Notes: generated by a model from the sequence alone, not told the origin. Positions 31,221-42,006 are shown, numbered from the stretch's first letter. The stretch is DNA of 64,000 nt from Planctomycetota bacterium (GCA_029259745.1 JAJDEO010000017.1:103658-167657), one strand, 5' to 3'. Translations and numbers: made by a program.

Positions 31221-32336
31221 TTACTTGTCGGCGTCCTTCGACTTGCTCGAGCCGCCGAGCAGGAGCTTCGTCATCGCATCGATGTCGAGCACGATCGGCA
31301 CGCGCGGATCGTTACTGTTCAGCACGATCTTCGGCATCCTCAGATTCGATGCTGCTTCCAGCGCGAGGAAGATGTCACCGCCACGACTGTTGAGGATGTC
31401 ATTGCGCAACTCGTTGCGCAGCGCCTCGGCCTGATCGATCGCGAGCTGTCCTTCGGCCTCATGGGACACCTGCGTCGCTTCGGCTGCGGCACGCACCTGC
31501 GCTTCGTACTTTGCTGCCTCGGCGTGAATCTCGGCGATCAGCACCTCGTACTTGCTCTTCTCCTCCTGGATCTTCAGATCCCAGTCGGCGTTCTGTCGCT
31601 TCTCTTCGGCACCGATCTGTCGCTCGATCGAGTTCGTGACCTGCTCTTCATTCGCCTGAAGTGCCTGGGCACCATCGAGCTCCGCGAGCTGCGTGATGTA
31701 CTGCTTCGACTGCAGCTTCTGCTCGTACTCGGGCGGGAAGGACACGCGGCGAATCAGGATCCGTTCGGCGACACAGTGATACTCCGCGAGTCGCACGTTC
31801 AGTTCGGGCAACAGTTCTTCGACGCGAGCCAGGCGCATATCGGTGCTCTGGAGATCTTCACTCGAGAGTTCCGAGAGCTCGGTACGCAGCTCCGAGAGGA
31901 CCGTCGACTCGACGCGACTGCGGTAGGCGTTTCGGTAGCCGTCCTTCAAGATCATGTGCGCCTTGCCCGGAATGATCCGGTACGGCACGGTCACCTCGAT
32001 CGTCGTCTGGTTCTGGTCCTTCGTGCGCAGCTCGAGCGGAGCAGCCCACGTCGTCGTGTTGCGCGGGCCCGTGGGCGTTCGTGACCCGCGCGCTCCGGTG
32101 TCCGCGTTGAAGTGCAGGAAGTGCGTCGTCCGTGGCAGCGTGTACCAACGGTGGTAGCCGACGATGTCGATGTGAAAGCCCGTCGTGAAGTCCGTGAACT
32201 CGATACCACCACCGCCCCAGCGCGCCTGACGAACGCCGATGTCCATCGGATGGATGCGGATGAAGAAGAGCTGGAAGACGATCGGGAGACCGATCACGAC
32301 CACCGCGAGTGCGGCGATGACTCTGCGATTCATCAC
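31221..32336 (-). CDS. SPFH/band-7 membrane protein (HflC/prohibitin-like)
   Basis: 371 residues with an N-terminal anchor (IAALAVVVIGLPIVFQLFFI), then an SPFH domain facing outside the cytoplasm. A long coiled coil follows from about 200 to 310 (QLAELDGAQALQANEEQV, then Glu/Lys/Ala-rich). It is the second gene of a pair with the HflK-like gene, overlapping it by 4 bases, so the two proteins probably form a hetero-oligomeric membrane ring like HflK-HflC or the prohibitins. Confidence 0.85.
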   Translation of the reverse strand: MMNRRVIAALAVVVIGLPIVFQLFFIRIHPMDIGVRQARWGGGGIEFTDFTTGFHIDIVGYHRWYTLPRTTHFLHFNADTGARGSRTPTGPRNTTTWAAPLELRTKDQNQTTIEVTVPYRIIPGKAHMILKDGYRNAYRSRVESTVLSELRTELSELSSEDLQSTDMRLARVEELLPELNVRLAEYHCVAERILIRRVSFPPEYEQKLQSKQYITQLAELDGAQALQANEEQVTNSIERQIGAEEKRQNADWDLKIQEEKSKYEVLIAEIHAEAAKYEAQVRAAAEATQVSHEAEGQLAIDQAEALRNELRNDILNSRGGDIFLALEAASNLRMPKIVLNSNDPRVPIVLDIDAMTKLLLGGSSKSKDADK

Positions 32337-33490
32337 TTGCCTCCCTCCAAAAGGGCTTCGGCGCCTTCGAGTTGTACGCGGTCCGGTGCCGGATCACGCG
32401 TGTAGGGGACGAGTTCGAACGACATCTCGGACAGCCGCTGTGCGAGTCGTTCGCGCACGAGCACTTCGCCCTGCTTCTCGAGCGCGGCGATCTTCGCGCT
32501 GAGCCCCTCGGCTTCCTTGCGCGCCTTGTCTGCCATGCCACGCGCCTCTTCGGTGAGACGTGACCGTCGCGCTTCACCTTCAGCCACGGTGCCACGCGAG
32601 TATGCGTCCGCTGAGCGTTCGACGCGCACGCGTTCGCGGTCGGCATCGACACGGCTCTTCTCGAGTTCGCCTTTCAACACCTCGAACTCGACGGCGCGTT
32701 CGGCATCGATACTCGCGAGACGACGATCACGCTCCTGCTTGAGCTGCTGCGCCTTCGTGCGCATGCGCTCGACTTCCTGGTTCGCGAGCTTGCGATCCTC
32801 GATCGCCTTCTCGTAGGCCGCGTCGAACTTCGGCTTCGGCGTGACGATCTGGATGATCTTGACGCCGTGCGGCTCGAGCATCTCGTTGAGCTTCGCGCGC
32901 ACCTCGGCCGTGGCTGTTCCATAGACCGTCGGGTCGGCGACCTGGGTGGCAGAGAACTTGCCGAACTCGTCGCGCAGGATCGACCGCGCGAACGAGCGGA
33001 TCCACTCGAGCTTGAAAGAGTCGCCGGGACCGGAGTCGTAGAGCACGTCACCGGCCTTCGACGGGATCAGCTCGTACTGGATCTCGACTTCCTCGAAGAA
33101 CAGGTTCGACCCGTCGCTCGCGCGCACCGTGAGCTTCGTCACGTGGTTCTCGCTCCGGTCTTCGTTGCCCTGCATGAAGAACTTCTGCGGGCTCTTGTCG
33201 AACAGGAAGGCCTGCTTCACGAACGGCAGAAAGATCTGGTAGCCCGGCTGCTCGAAGAGTTCGACCTCGCCATTGAGGTAGTTCACGACCACCGCGACCT
33301 GCGCATCTTCGATCTCGACGATCCCGCCGCGCCCCGTGATGAACGCGAGTAGGAGCACGGCCATCACCACGAAACCGATCACGGGCCCGCCCCAGCGTCT
33401 GGGGCCTTCGCCGAATCCACTCCGTCCCTTGTTGCCGCTACGTGGCGGCTCCGAAGAGTCGAAGGCTTGTTCGAAATCAGATGACGACAT
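32333..33490 (-). CDS. SPFH/band-7 membrane protein (HflK-like)
   Basis: 385 residues: a basic, Gly/Ser-rich cytoplasmic tail (about 35), one transmembrane helix (VIGFVVMAVLLLAFI), an SPFH domain, then an extended coiled coil (EKAIEDRKLANQEVERMRTK onward). This architecture is the HflK one. With its overlapping partner it would form a membrane microdomain scaffold, possibly controlling FtsH; no ftsH gene is visible here. Confidence 0.85.
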   Translation of the reverse strand: MSSSDFEQAFDSSEPPRSGNKGRSGFGEGPRRWGGPVIGFVVMAVLLLAFITGRGGIVEIEDAQVAVVVNYLNGEVELFEQPGYQIFLPFVKQAFLFDKSPQKFFMQGNEDRSENHVTKLTVRASDGSNLFFEEVEIQYELIPSKAGDVLYDSGPGDSFKLEWIRSFARSILRDEFGKFSATQVADPTVYGTATAEVRAKLNEMLEPHGVKIIQIVTPKPKFDAAYEKAIEDRKLANQEVERMRTKAQQLKQERDRRLASIDAERAVEFEVLKGELEKSRVDADRERVRVERSADAYSRGTVAEGEARRSRLTEEARGMADKARKEAEGLSAKIAALEKQGEVLVRERLAQRLSEMSFELVPYTRDPAPDRVQLEGAEALLEGGK

Positions 33491-33629
33491 TTATGGGTAC
33501 TCCCTGGGGATACCGGTCAAGTCTCGATCGTAGCGGTACCGATGCCACGACCGCACGACATGCATCGGCGTAACTCGACACGCGCCGTTGTTGAGATCTC
33601 ACGCTTGGCGGTTTCGTAGCAGAACGCGA

Positions 33630-33659
33630 CGAGGCGCTCCGAGAAACCGGAACGCCTCG
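33630..33659 (-). terminator. Hairpin downstream of hutU
   Basis: On the minus strand CGAGGCG and CGCCTCG (33659-33653 and 33636-33630) pair, with an inner TCCG/CGGA extension. It lies about 50 bases after the hutU stop. No strong U-tract follows. Confidence 0.55.
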
Positions 33660-33709
33660 CGCGGAATGGTGAACGTCGTCGAGACGACGGCGGCGCTGCC
33701 GACGCTCGC

Positions 33710-35371
<1,662 letters not shown>

Positions 35372-35436
35372 GGGACGTGTCGTGCCGATCGGGGTACGGG
35401 AGCGATCGACCTTTATGCCACAGCCCGCCGGCTACG

Positions 35437-36126
35437 TCATGAGTCTGCGCGGGCGCGCCGCGTGAAGACGAGCTGCTCAACGGCGCTCAGCGTGACCCAG
35501 ACGGCGCCCAGGAGCTCGAGACTCTCCTCGGCGAGGCGCTTGCCCATGCTGCCGTACTCGGGACGGATGATGTGTTCCCAGGCGTCGCGTTGGCCGAGAA
35601 GTTGCGCGAACCCGAGGGCCGTGAGGGCGCCGATGGTGAGGAGTGCGCGGGGCAGCGGGGCCAGGGGCTCGGCGCGCGCTGGGCCAAGCCACATGCCACG
35701 CACGACGAGAATGACGGCGAGCAGGGCGAGACCACGAAACAGCATGCCCTGCACGTCCGACCCGACGAAGCCCTCCAGGAAGCGGTCGAGCTCGCGCACC
35801 GTCATGGCGAGCAGGGCGCACCCGACACCCTTCTGGATCACCCCGCGTCCGAAGATCAGCAGCGCCCATCCCGACGCCGCGTAGAGCCCGGCCTGCGCCC
35901 ACTCGACGCGTCCGTCTTCGCCGAGCAGCGCCTGGTAGGCCTCGCCATCCGGCGGGTCGACCCCTGCCATCGCCTTCACGACAGCGTGCAGCACCGCGGC
36001 CGCCACGAAGACATAGACGACCACCCGCAACCGCCGCCAGCTCGTCACCGAAACGCTGCCCTCCATCATGTCACCATGCCCGACCGTTGCGATGTCGACT
36101 CGACGCCGTTCATCATAGGTAGACAC
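35437..36126 (-). CDS. Hypothetical integral membrane protein
   Basis: 229 residues with about six hydrophobic segments (VVVYVFVAAAVLHAVV, LYAASGWALLIFGRGV, GLALLAVILVVRGMW, LLTIGALTALGFAQLL). A conserved-looking cytoplasmic motif EESLELLG and a charged loop HIIRPEYGSMGKRLAEE precede the last helix. I do not recognise the family. It is 65 bases upstream of hutU on the same strand, but no link to histidine catabolism is visible. The start is uncertain (several ATG codons). Confidence 0.65.
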   Translation of the reverse strand: MSTYDERRRVDIATVGHGDMMEGSVSVTSWRRLRVVVYVFVAAAVLHAVVKAMAGVDPPDGEAYQALLGEDGRVEWAQAGLYAASGWALLIFGRGVIQKGVGCALLAMTVRELDRFLEGFVGSDVQGMLFRGLALLAVILVVRGMWLGPARAEPLAPLPRALLTIGALTALGFAQLLGQRDAWEHIIRPEYGSMGKRLAEESLELLGAVWVTLSAVEQLVFTRRARADS

Positions 36127-36477
36127 CTTCTACATGGGCTGGCATCGACATCCCATCGGTTGTCTGAAATCAGGAGCGTGTCGAGGATCTCATTCGGCGC
36201 GCGGCACTCACCTGCCCGGGTTGTTCATGGACGATTGTCGCGAGGTCGCAGCGGGGCTTTGCTGGCGCGGCGAAGTGAGGTGTCTGATCGGAAGCGGCCT
36301 GTTCTGGCCGGTGAGGATCAGAAACATCGCTTCGATGCTGCCAGGAAGAATTAGATGCGACCGCAGCAGATCGTCCATGAGTAACCCCGCTGAGTCGCCC
36401 TCGTCGGGACGGGAAGCCTCGACGAGTCCTGCGCGTCGCCGCTCATCAGAAGCAGATCATCAATACGCTCCAGGGGA
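36127..36477. other. Intergenic region upstream of the metalloprotease gene
   Basis: About 350 bases with no convincing gene. A plus-strand open frame crosses it but has no ribosome site, no family resemblance and poor codon pattern. It presumably carries divergent promoters for the membrane-protein gene and the protease gene. Confidence 0.45.
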
Positions 36478-38910
36478 ATGACACTGCGCATCTACGCTGC
36501 TGTCTTCGTTGTGCTCGGCCTCGCGGCACACGGATTGATGGAGGAAGAACTCGTCGCGCGTGTCGACCTACTGGGTTGGATGCGAGCCGAGCGCCTCGTC
36601 GTGGAGTCGGAGTGTTGGGACGCGCGCAATCTCGTGGCGTTGCTCGACGATGACCCGACATCGATCGCCGCGGCCGCTGACACCGCCCCGGCGCGGTGGA
36701 CGTTGGCGTTCGACACGCCGTGCGTCGTGCGACATGTCGGCCTCGTCCTCGACAACGCGGCGAGCGTCTCCCTCACCGTCGTCGAAGCCGGCGGAGCGCG
36801 CTTCGCCGCCGGTGACGTCGACGTCGCAGCCGGCGCACGCGCTGCATTCACGTTGCGCGACGTGCCCGTTGATTCGCTCGAGTTCGCAGTGGTGGTCGCC
36901 GACGCGACGCCACTCGTCGTTACGGCCTTCGACGTCCACGCCACGATGACGATCGTCGCTCTGGATCTCGTCGAGGCACCCACCTCACTGCCCGAGCGCG
37001 GCTCGTTTCCCGTCATCATCCGCGGAACCGACTCGCGCGGCGGACGCACCGACCTCACCGAACTCGCCAGCGTCGTCGTGAGCCCGCAACGCGCCCTCAC
37101 GCTCACGGACGACGGTCGAGCCGTGGCGCGCGTGGGCGGACCCGTGACGCTGATGCCGACGCTCGGCACGCTGACGGGGCCGCGCGTGTCGCTGCTGGTC
37201 GCGCCGCTCGCAGCAACACCGCGGGCGCCACTCGTCGAGGCGCTCGGCGCACGCGCGACCGTCGAGATGACGGGCACGCCGCCCTTCGAGGTCCTCCGTC
37301 GGACGGCCGGCGAGAAGGAGCCCGAGAGCCTCGCGACAACCGTCTCGACACGTTGGCACGACACCGGCGTCGACCCCGGCTCGGCGTACCTCTACGCCTT
37401 CCGCTCCATCGACGCGTTCGGCAACCCCACGAGTCCGATCTCGCCGTTCACCCGCGCGCGCATCCCGGCCCGCCGCGCCGAGGAGGTCCGCTCCACGCAC
37501 CGCCTCCCGATCCTCGTCACGCTCTTCGCCGACGACAGCGCCGAGTCGCTCGACGACGTTCGCGCCGCACTCGACGCAGCGCGCATGTTCGTCTTTCGCC
37601 ACACGCGCGGGCAGGCACTCCTCGACATCGACGTCATCACCCTCGCCGGCCCCACGCCCGACCTCACCGGCCCCTCGATGGCCCTCGTCGAGCGACGACT
37701 GCGCAGCTCCGGTGTGCGCGAGGCACACTACGCGTTCGTCTACGCCATCTCTGACCGGGCCGACGGCGCCTACTCCGGATTCGAGCTGCTCGACGACACG
37801 CCCGCCGGTTTCGGCCCCACGCGCGGCGCGCTCCCCGCCACACCGCGCGACACGCTTGGACCGCTGCCGTTCGTCACGTGGACGTTCCTGCACGAGTTCA
37901 ACCACGCGCTCGAGCTCTCGATCGGTCCGGCGGCCGGCGTCACCATGCATCCGAGCCACCACGTCGAGCAGGACATCCCCGCCGGACGGCTCGGCGCCTA
38001 CGTCGGTCGCGCCTTCGATGCCGGCGAGGGCTGGGACGGCCTGGCTCACGTGTACGCGCTGTTCCCCGACTGGACGGCCGTGCCGCCGCGCTACGCGGAC
38101 ATCGAGCTCTTCGTCGACACCGATGGTGACGGTCTCGCCGACGACGCACCCCGTCTGCCTGTGGACGAGCGACGCTTCGGCGCGGATGCCACGCGCATCG
38201 ACTCCGACGACGACGGGCTCGATGACTTCGCCGAGTGGTGCGCCGGCCTCTACGCGGGGTCGTCCCCCGTGCTCGCCGACACCGACGGCGATGGCCTCCG
38301 TGACGGCGACGACCCGCACCCGCTCGCGAACGTCGCAGCGACGCTGCCGCATGGTGTCGAACCGCAGCGCATCGCATCCGGTCCGACGGGCAGAGCATCG
38401 ATCCTGCTGGACGCGAGCTGGACACCCGACGCCCTGCACCTCGCGATCACGACGTCGACGCCGAGCGATATCTTCATCGACCTCGACGGAAGCGGTGCCC
38501 TCGGGCGGTGGGAGAGCGACGTGCGGGTCGGCGGTACGTCCGACGTCTGGGCCGGACCAGCGCGCCTCGCCCTGCGCGCGCACAGCGATCCGCGCGGCGT
38601 GTTCGTCGGCGATCGCCTCCTCGAAGGCGTCGCGCTCGCCACGAGCGCCACGGCCGACGGACGCGTGGTCATCCGCGTCTCGTTGCCTGCGACGCTGGGC
38701 CCCGGCGCCGCCGACGTCTTCGTCCCCGCCGAGGCGCCGAGCATCCCCGGCCTGCGCCTCGCCCCCGGCACCGTCCTCGGCCTCGCGTTCACCGTGCGCC
38801 CGTCGATCGCCGATGACCCCACGCCCTTCGACACCTTCGCGGCCAACCGCCCCTGGACGAGCCTCTTCGCGCTGCACCGGCTCGTCGACATCACCCTCGG
38901 CGCCCCCTGA
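36478..38910 (+). CDS. Secreted zinc metalloprotease-like protein with thrombospondin type 3 calcium repeats
   Basis: 810 residues with an N-terminal hydrophobic signal (IYAAVFVVLGLAAHGL). The first half is beta-sandwich-like. At residues 472-476 the sequence HEFNH is a zinc-metalloprotease HExxH helix (TFLHEFNHALEL). A possible third ligand cluster, MHPSHH, follows. From about 547 there are acidic calcium-binding repeats (DTDGDGLADD, DSDDDGLDDFAEW, DTDGDGLRDGDDP) typical of TSP3. The C-terminal 180 residues form another beta domain. The substrate is unknown. A strong terminator follows. Confidence 0.75.
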   Translation: MTLRIYAAVFVVLGLAAHGLMEEELVARVDLLGWMRAERLVVESECWDARNLVALLDDDPTSIAAAADTAPARWTLAFDTPCVVRHVGLVLDNAASVSLTVVEAGGARFAAGDVDVAAGARAAFTLRDVPVDSLEFAVVVADATPLVVTAFDVHATMTIVALDLVEAPTSLPERGSFPVIIRGTDSRGGRTDLTELASVVVSPQRALTLTDDGRAVARVGGPVTLMPTLGTLTGPRVSLLVAPLAATPRAPLVEALGARATVEMTGTPPFEVLRRTAGEKEPESLATTVSTRWHDTGVDPGSAYLYAFRSIDAFGNPTSPISPFTRARIPARRAEEVRSTHRLPILVTLFADDSAESLDDVRAALDAARMFVFRHTRGQALLDIDVITLAGPTPDLTGPSMALVERRLRSSGVREAHYAFVYAISDRADGAYSGFELLDDTPAGFGPTRGALPATPRDTLGPLPFVTWTFLHEFNHALELSIGPAAGVTMHPSHHVEQDIPAGRLGAYVGRAFDAGEGWDGLAHVYALFPDWTAVPPRYADIELFVDTDGDGLADDAPRLPVDERRFGADATRIDSDDDGLDDFAEWCAGLYAGSSPVLADTDGDGLRDGDDPHPLANVAATLPHGVEPQRIASGPTGRASILLDASWTPDALHLAITTSTPSDIFIDLDGSGALGRWESDVRVGGTSDVWAGPARLALRAHSDPRGVFVGDRLLEGVALATSATADGRVVIRVSLPATLGPGAADVFVPAEAPSIPGLRLAPGTVLGLAFTVRPSIADDPTPFDTFAANRPWTSLFALHRLVDITLGAP

Positions 38911-38915
38911 CACGA

Positions 38916-38950
38916 CATCACCCCGCCGAGCGTCGCCCGGCGGGGTGATG
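38916..38950. terminator. Bidirectional terminator
   Basis: CATCACCCCGCCG at 38916-38928 and CGGCGGGGTGATG at 38938-38950 form a perfect 13-base stem with a 9-base loop. It lies between the metalloprotease gene and the convergent lipoprotein gene. Confidence 0.85.
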
Positions 38951-38978
38951 AAGGCACGTCAGCGCCGAAGCGCGAACG

Positions 38979-39506
38979 TCAGGGGTAGTAACGCATCGCG
39001 TCGTCGCCACCCGGGTCGAACGTGAAGACGCCGAGGATGAAGTCGATGGCTTCACCGGGGCTGACCTGCACGTCGAGATGACCGAAGGCGCCGATCGTGC
39101 CGCGCACGAACAGCCAGTGGAGCGGGTTCGAGGGGAGGTTGTGCATCGCCCCGTAATCACCGTAGACGGTGTCGAACTCGCGTCCGGTCAGGTCGTCGGT
39201 GTAAGTCTCGCGACCACCGAGGACAAAGCCGAGCGCCTGCACGTGCTCTTCCCAGGTGCCGTAGATGCGCTCACCGGGAACCGGCATCGTCCAACCCAGC
39301 GCCGTGGCGTGGCCGCTGTCGTAGTAGCCGAGGTGCACGAGGGGCGTCACCTCGAGCTTCACACCGCCGCCCGAGCCGAAACCAACGTGCGGCTGCACGA
39401 TGTCGGCGAGGTCGTTGGTGCGATGCTGCATGTACTCCGTAAAGCAGACGCAGGACGGAAGGGATGTCGCCAAGACAACAGCGAGAACCGCGAAGGTCTT
39501 TCTCAT
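38979..39506 (-). CDS. Small lipoprotein, paralogue of the upstream gene
   Basis: A 175-residue exported lipoprotein: KTFAVLAVVLATSLPSC ends at a lipobox Cys. DLADIVQPHVGFGSGGGVKL, VHLGYYDSGHATAL and AIDFILGVFTFDPGGDD resemble matching segments of the neighbour, so the two arose by tandem duplication. The mature part is beta-rich, with conserved Gly and His. The start ATG overlaps the stop of the upstream gene (ATGA). Function unknown; probably an outer-membrane or cell-surface protein. Confidence 0.75.
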   Translation of the reverse strand: MRKTFAVLAVVLATSLPSCVCFTEYMQHRTNDLADIVQPHVGFGSGGGVKLEVTPLVHLGYYDSGHATALGWTMPVPGERIYGTWEEHVQALGFVLGGRETYTDDLTGREFDTVYGDYGAMHNLPSNPLHWLFVRGTIGAFGHLDVQVSPGEAIDFILGVFTFDPGGDDAMRYYP

Positions 39507-40048
39507 GGATGTTTCACCCAATCAGCGCTGTCGACATCGTCGCCAGCAGGATCGAACTGGAAGATGCCCGCGACGAAGTCGAGGAACTCGCCAACTTTCA
39601 GTTCTAGGTCGATTCCGAGGAACAACATAAGCGTTCCACGGACGGTAAGAAGGTCGAGCTGGTTGAGCGGGGCGGCCTCTTCGAAACCACCGGGCCCGGG
39701 CTCGTGGAATAGCCAGCCGTAGCTGCCGCTGAACTGGCCGATGCGAGTGGTGTCACGTTCGTCGTGGTAGCCAAAGAGCAGGCCCCACGTGCACGCGGAC
39801 GTGCGCCAGGTCGCGAGCTCGCGATTCGCAAGACCGGCGGCACCGGCGTCCGAGTAGTGACCCAGACCGAGGTGCAGCAAACGCGTGACTTCGAGTTTCG
39901 CCACGGCGCCCTTTCCGGCCAGGAACTGGACCTGCACGACGTCGGCGAGGTCACCGCCGCGATTGATGAGGTAGTTACCGCGCGACGCACATCCGGACAG
40001 GATGGCGGCGAGCAGGGTGAGGGAAAGGATCAGCGGAGTGCGCTTCAT
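39503..40048 (-). CDS. Small lipoprotein, first of a tandem pair
   Basis: A 181-residue lipoprotein with signal LTLLAAILSGCAS, the Cys being the lipidation site. It shares DLADVVQVQFLAGKGAVAKLEV, HLGLGHYSDAG and FLDFVAGIFQFDPAGDD with its downstream paralogue. The start ATG at 40048 gives a normal lipoprotein signal; upstream in-frame codons would not. The stop overlaps the next start by 4 bases. Unknown function. Confidence 0.75.
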   Translation of the reverse strand: MKRTPLILSLTLLAAILSGCASRGNYLINRGGDLADVVQVQFLAGKGAVAKLEVTRLLHLGLGHYSDAGAAGLANRELATWRTSACTWGLLFGYHDERDTTRIGQFSGSYGWLFHEPGPGGFEEAAPLNQLDLLTVRGTLMLFLGIDLELKVGEFLDFVAGIFQFDPAGDDVDSADWVKHP

Positions 40049-40311
40049 TTCGACATGCCAAGAGCAGACGTGGGGGCATTTCGGGTGATACCAGCTCGAT
40101 CCGAGCCATTCCAGGGTCATCCGGATTGAGACCCCCACCCATCAAGATCCATCGCCACAAAAAGACCGAGCCTGGCGAAAACCTCAAAGATTGGCCTTGG
40201 ACCGGGGATTTGGCTGGTTACGCTCGTTCCCGTCGCCGGAAGAGTGCCGGCGCCCTGACATTAAACGCATCCGCGCGTCGTCGCCGCGACGGTCGCGCCG
40301 GGGAGAGCCAA

Positions 40312-40494
40312 ATGGCCGACAATGAATCCCTCGTCATCGGCAGCAAGATCAAGGCCTACATCAAGACGAAGGGTCTGATGTGCTCAGGTGATCTCGCCGA
40401 AGCCGTCTCAAACCTCGTTCGCGAGGCCCTCGATAAGGCTGCAGAGCGTACTCAGTCGAACAAGCGTTCGACGGTGCGTCCGCACGACCTCTAA
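40312..40494 (+). CDS. Small bacterial histone-fold protein
   Basis: A 60-residue protein, MADNESLVIGSKIKAY onward. The two-helix core and the C-terminal RSTVRPHDL match the R-x-T-[VI]-[RK]-P-H-D-L tail of the bacterial histones I recall from Bdellovibrio (Bd0055-like) and Leptospira. It corresponds to the RKTIKAEDI region of archaeal HMf. Reading: helix 1 about residues 6-20, loop CSGD, helix 2 about 26-47, loop, short helix 3 starting at PHDL. GGGAG six bases before the ATG supports the start. It is followed by a very strong terminator, so it is a single-gene unit. Expected role: DNA binding and nucleoid organisation, as a dimer. DNA binding was not tested here. Confidence 0.85.
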   Translation: MADNESLVIGSKIKAYIKTKGLMCSGDLAEAVSNLVREALDKAAERTQSNKRSTVRPHDL

Positions 40495-40502
40495 GAGCGC
40501 TG

Positions 40503-40534
40503 CACCCGGGGCGTCGTTCGCGACGCCCCGGGTG
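40503..40534 (+). terminator. Strong hairpin terminator after the histone gene
   Basis: CACCCGGGGCGTCG at 40503-40516 and CGACGCCCCGGGTG at 40521-40534 form a perfect 14-base stem with a TTCG loop, eight bases after the histone stop. Perfect complement and stable tetraloop are typical of a transcript end. Confidence 0.85.
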
Positions 40535-40567
40535 GCTCGTTCCAACGTTGCGGGCTGAAGGCACACG

Positions 40568-41578
40568 ATGTCGCAGTTTCGGTTCTTCACGCCCACGCTC
40601 GATCCCGCCATCACCCTGTGTGTTGATGGGGTCGTTGATGGTTATCGATGCCTGAGCCATTGGCCGGGCAACGACACGCCCGAGGCGTTGAAGCACGATC
40701 TCAGCACGGGAATCGTGCTTGCCTGGGCCAAGCTCGCGCCGGCTGAGCGTGCGGCGCTGACGGGTTCGTTCGACGTCGTCACGAACCATCACTACGACAC
40801 GGACGGTGTCCTGTCCGCGTTCGTGGCGCTGCGCCCCGAGGAGGCACTGAGCCGCGAGGACGCCCTGCTCGCTGCCGCCGCCACCGGTGACTTCGGCGTC
40901 TGGCGTGGCCCCGACGCCCTCGCGATCGAACTCACCGTCATGGCTCTGTCGCGGCCCGACGACCCACGTTCGCCGCTCCACGGGGCGCTGTCGTCAGTCT
41001 CATCGAACAGCGAACGCTGGGAGCAGGCGTACCGCTGGCTCATCGACGAGTTGCCGGATCTGCTCGACGCGCCGGATCGGCTCGCGTTCCTCTGGGAAGA
41101 CCGGCACGAAGCCGTCGCTCGGGAGATCGCCGCACTCGGGCAGGGCGGCGATGCCGCCGTCGAGCACCACGCCGACCTGGATCTCGCCGTCGTCACGCGA
41201 ACGGCGCCGATCACGAAGTACGGCCTGCATGCACTTGCCGCCGATCGCTCGCGTGTCCTGCTCGTCACGCCGGATGCCGGCGGCTGGCGCTACCGCTTCC
41301 TCTTCCGCGTCGAGTCGTGGTTCGACCTCGCGCGTCCGAGCCCTCCGCCGCGCATCTCGCTGACCGCTGCCATGCAGACGCTTCAGGCGCACGAGACAAG
41401 CAAGGCGGGCACGTGGTGGGCCACGCCGCTCGACACGCCCGTCGCGGCGGCCGGCTTCGGGGCCGCGTCACGCGCGAGCGAAGTCTTCTTCGACGACCCC
41501 GACGTGGCGAACGACGCGATCAGCGCGATCGAGCCCGCGCAGGTCGTGGACGTGCTGGCAGACGCCCTCGCGGGCTGA
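40568..41578 (+). CDS. Unknown cytoplasmic protein with a DHH-like HYDTDG motif
   Basis: 336 residues, no membrane segment. The notable motif is VVTNHHYDTDG (H75-Y-D77-T-D79-G), which resembles the metal-binding DxD elements of DHH/DHHA phosphoesterases, but the rest does not match that family clearly. Trp-rich strands near 40%, 75% and the C-terminus are present. DUF6687 is the uncharacterised family I would compare it with first, but I cannot confirm it. It follows the histone terminator, so it has its own promoter. No close neighbours share its function. Confidence 0.55.
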   Translation: MSQFRFFTPTLDPAITLCVDGVVDGYRCLSHWPGNDTPEALKHDLSTGIVLAWAKLAPAERAALTGSFDVVTNHHYDTDGVLSAFVALRPEEALSREDALLAAAATGDFGVWRGPDALAIELTVMALSRPDDPRSPLHGALSSVSSNSERWEQAYRWLIDELPDLLDAPDRLAFLWEDRHEAVAREIAALGQGGDAAVEHHADLDLAVVTRTAPITKYGLHALAADRSRVLLVTPDAGGWRYRFLFRVESWFDLARPSPPPRISLTAAMQTLQAHETSKAGTWWATPLDTPVAAAGFGAASRASEVFFDDPDVANDAISAIEPAQVVDVLADALAG

Positions 41579-41661
41579 GCGCCCAAAGGCTCGGGCTCGA
41601 GTGTCCATGTGCGCGGACGACGTGTCACGAAGTGGCACCACCTTCGCTCCAGAAGCCTGAG

Positions 41662-42006
41662 CTAGAACGGCAGGTCGTCTTCCACGACATCGTCGCTGAA
41701 GCCCGGCGGCGGCTCGGGCTCGGGGACGTCGTCATCCTCCGCGACTCCAGCGCTGTCACCCGCCGACGCCTCCGCAGCCGTGCGCTTTTCCTCGGTTGCG
41801 AGTTCAGCCACCACAGCCGTGACCTCGTGCCGCGCCGACGAGAGCTTCTCGCGACACGTGCGGATCAGGCCGGCTGCCTCCTTCACCCGCGCCGCGAGTT
41901 CATCGATGTCGCCCGTGTCGGACTCGAGCTCGTCGAGGATCTCGTCGAGCCGCTCGCGCGCCTGACGGAATGAGGGCTGCTCCGGCTTCTTCTTACGCGT
42001 CGCCAA
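41662..42006 (-). CDS. xseB: Exodeoxyribonuclease VII small subunit
   Basis: A 114-residue helical partner of XseA. SFRQARERLDEILDELESDTGDIDELAARVKEAAGLI is the family's two-helix core; a Glu/Pro-rich tail follows. The start is inferred as TTG at 42006-42004, with GAGGAG 7 bases upstream, overlapping the end of xseA by 14 bases. A longer in-frame start would add an Arg-rich tail without support. Confidence 0.85.
   Translation of the reverse strand: MATRKKKPEQPSFRQARERLDEILDELESDTGDIDELAARVKEAAGLIRTCREKLSSARHEVTAVVAELATEEKRTAAEASAGDSAGVAEDDDVPEPEPPPGFSDDVVEDDLPF

Noticed and set aside
36134..36481. Possible small gene upstream of the metalloprotease
   Set aside because: No ribosome site, no similarity, and its end overlaps the start of the next gene.
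36985..38913. Long minus-strand open frame antisense to the metalloprotease gene
   Set aside because: It has Arg/Glu-rich shadow composition, no ribosome site, no family match and lies wholly within a well-supported gene. High GC content makes such frames common.
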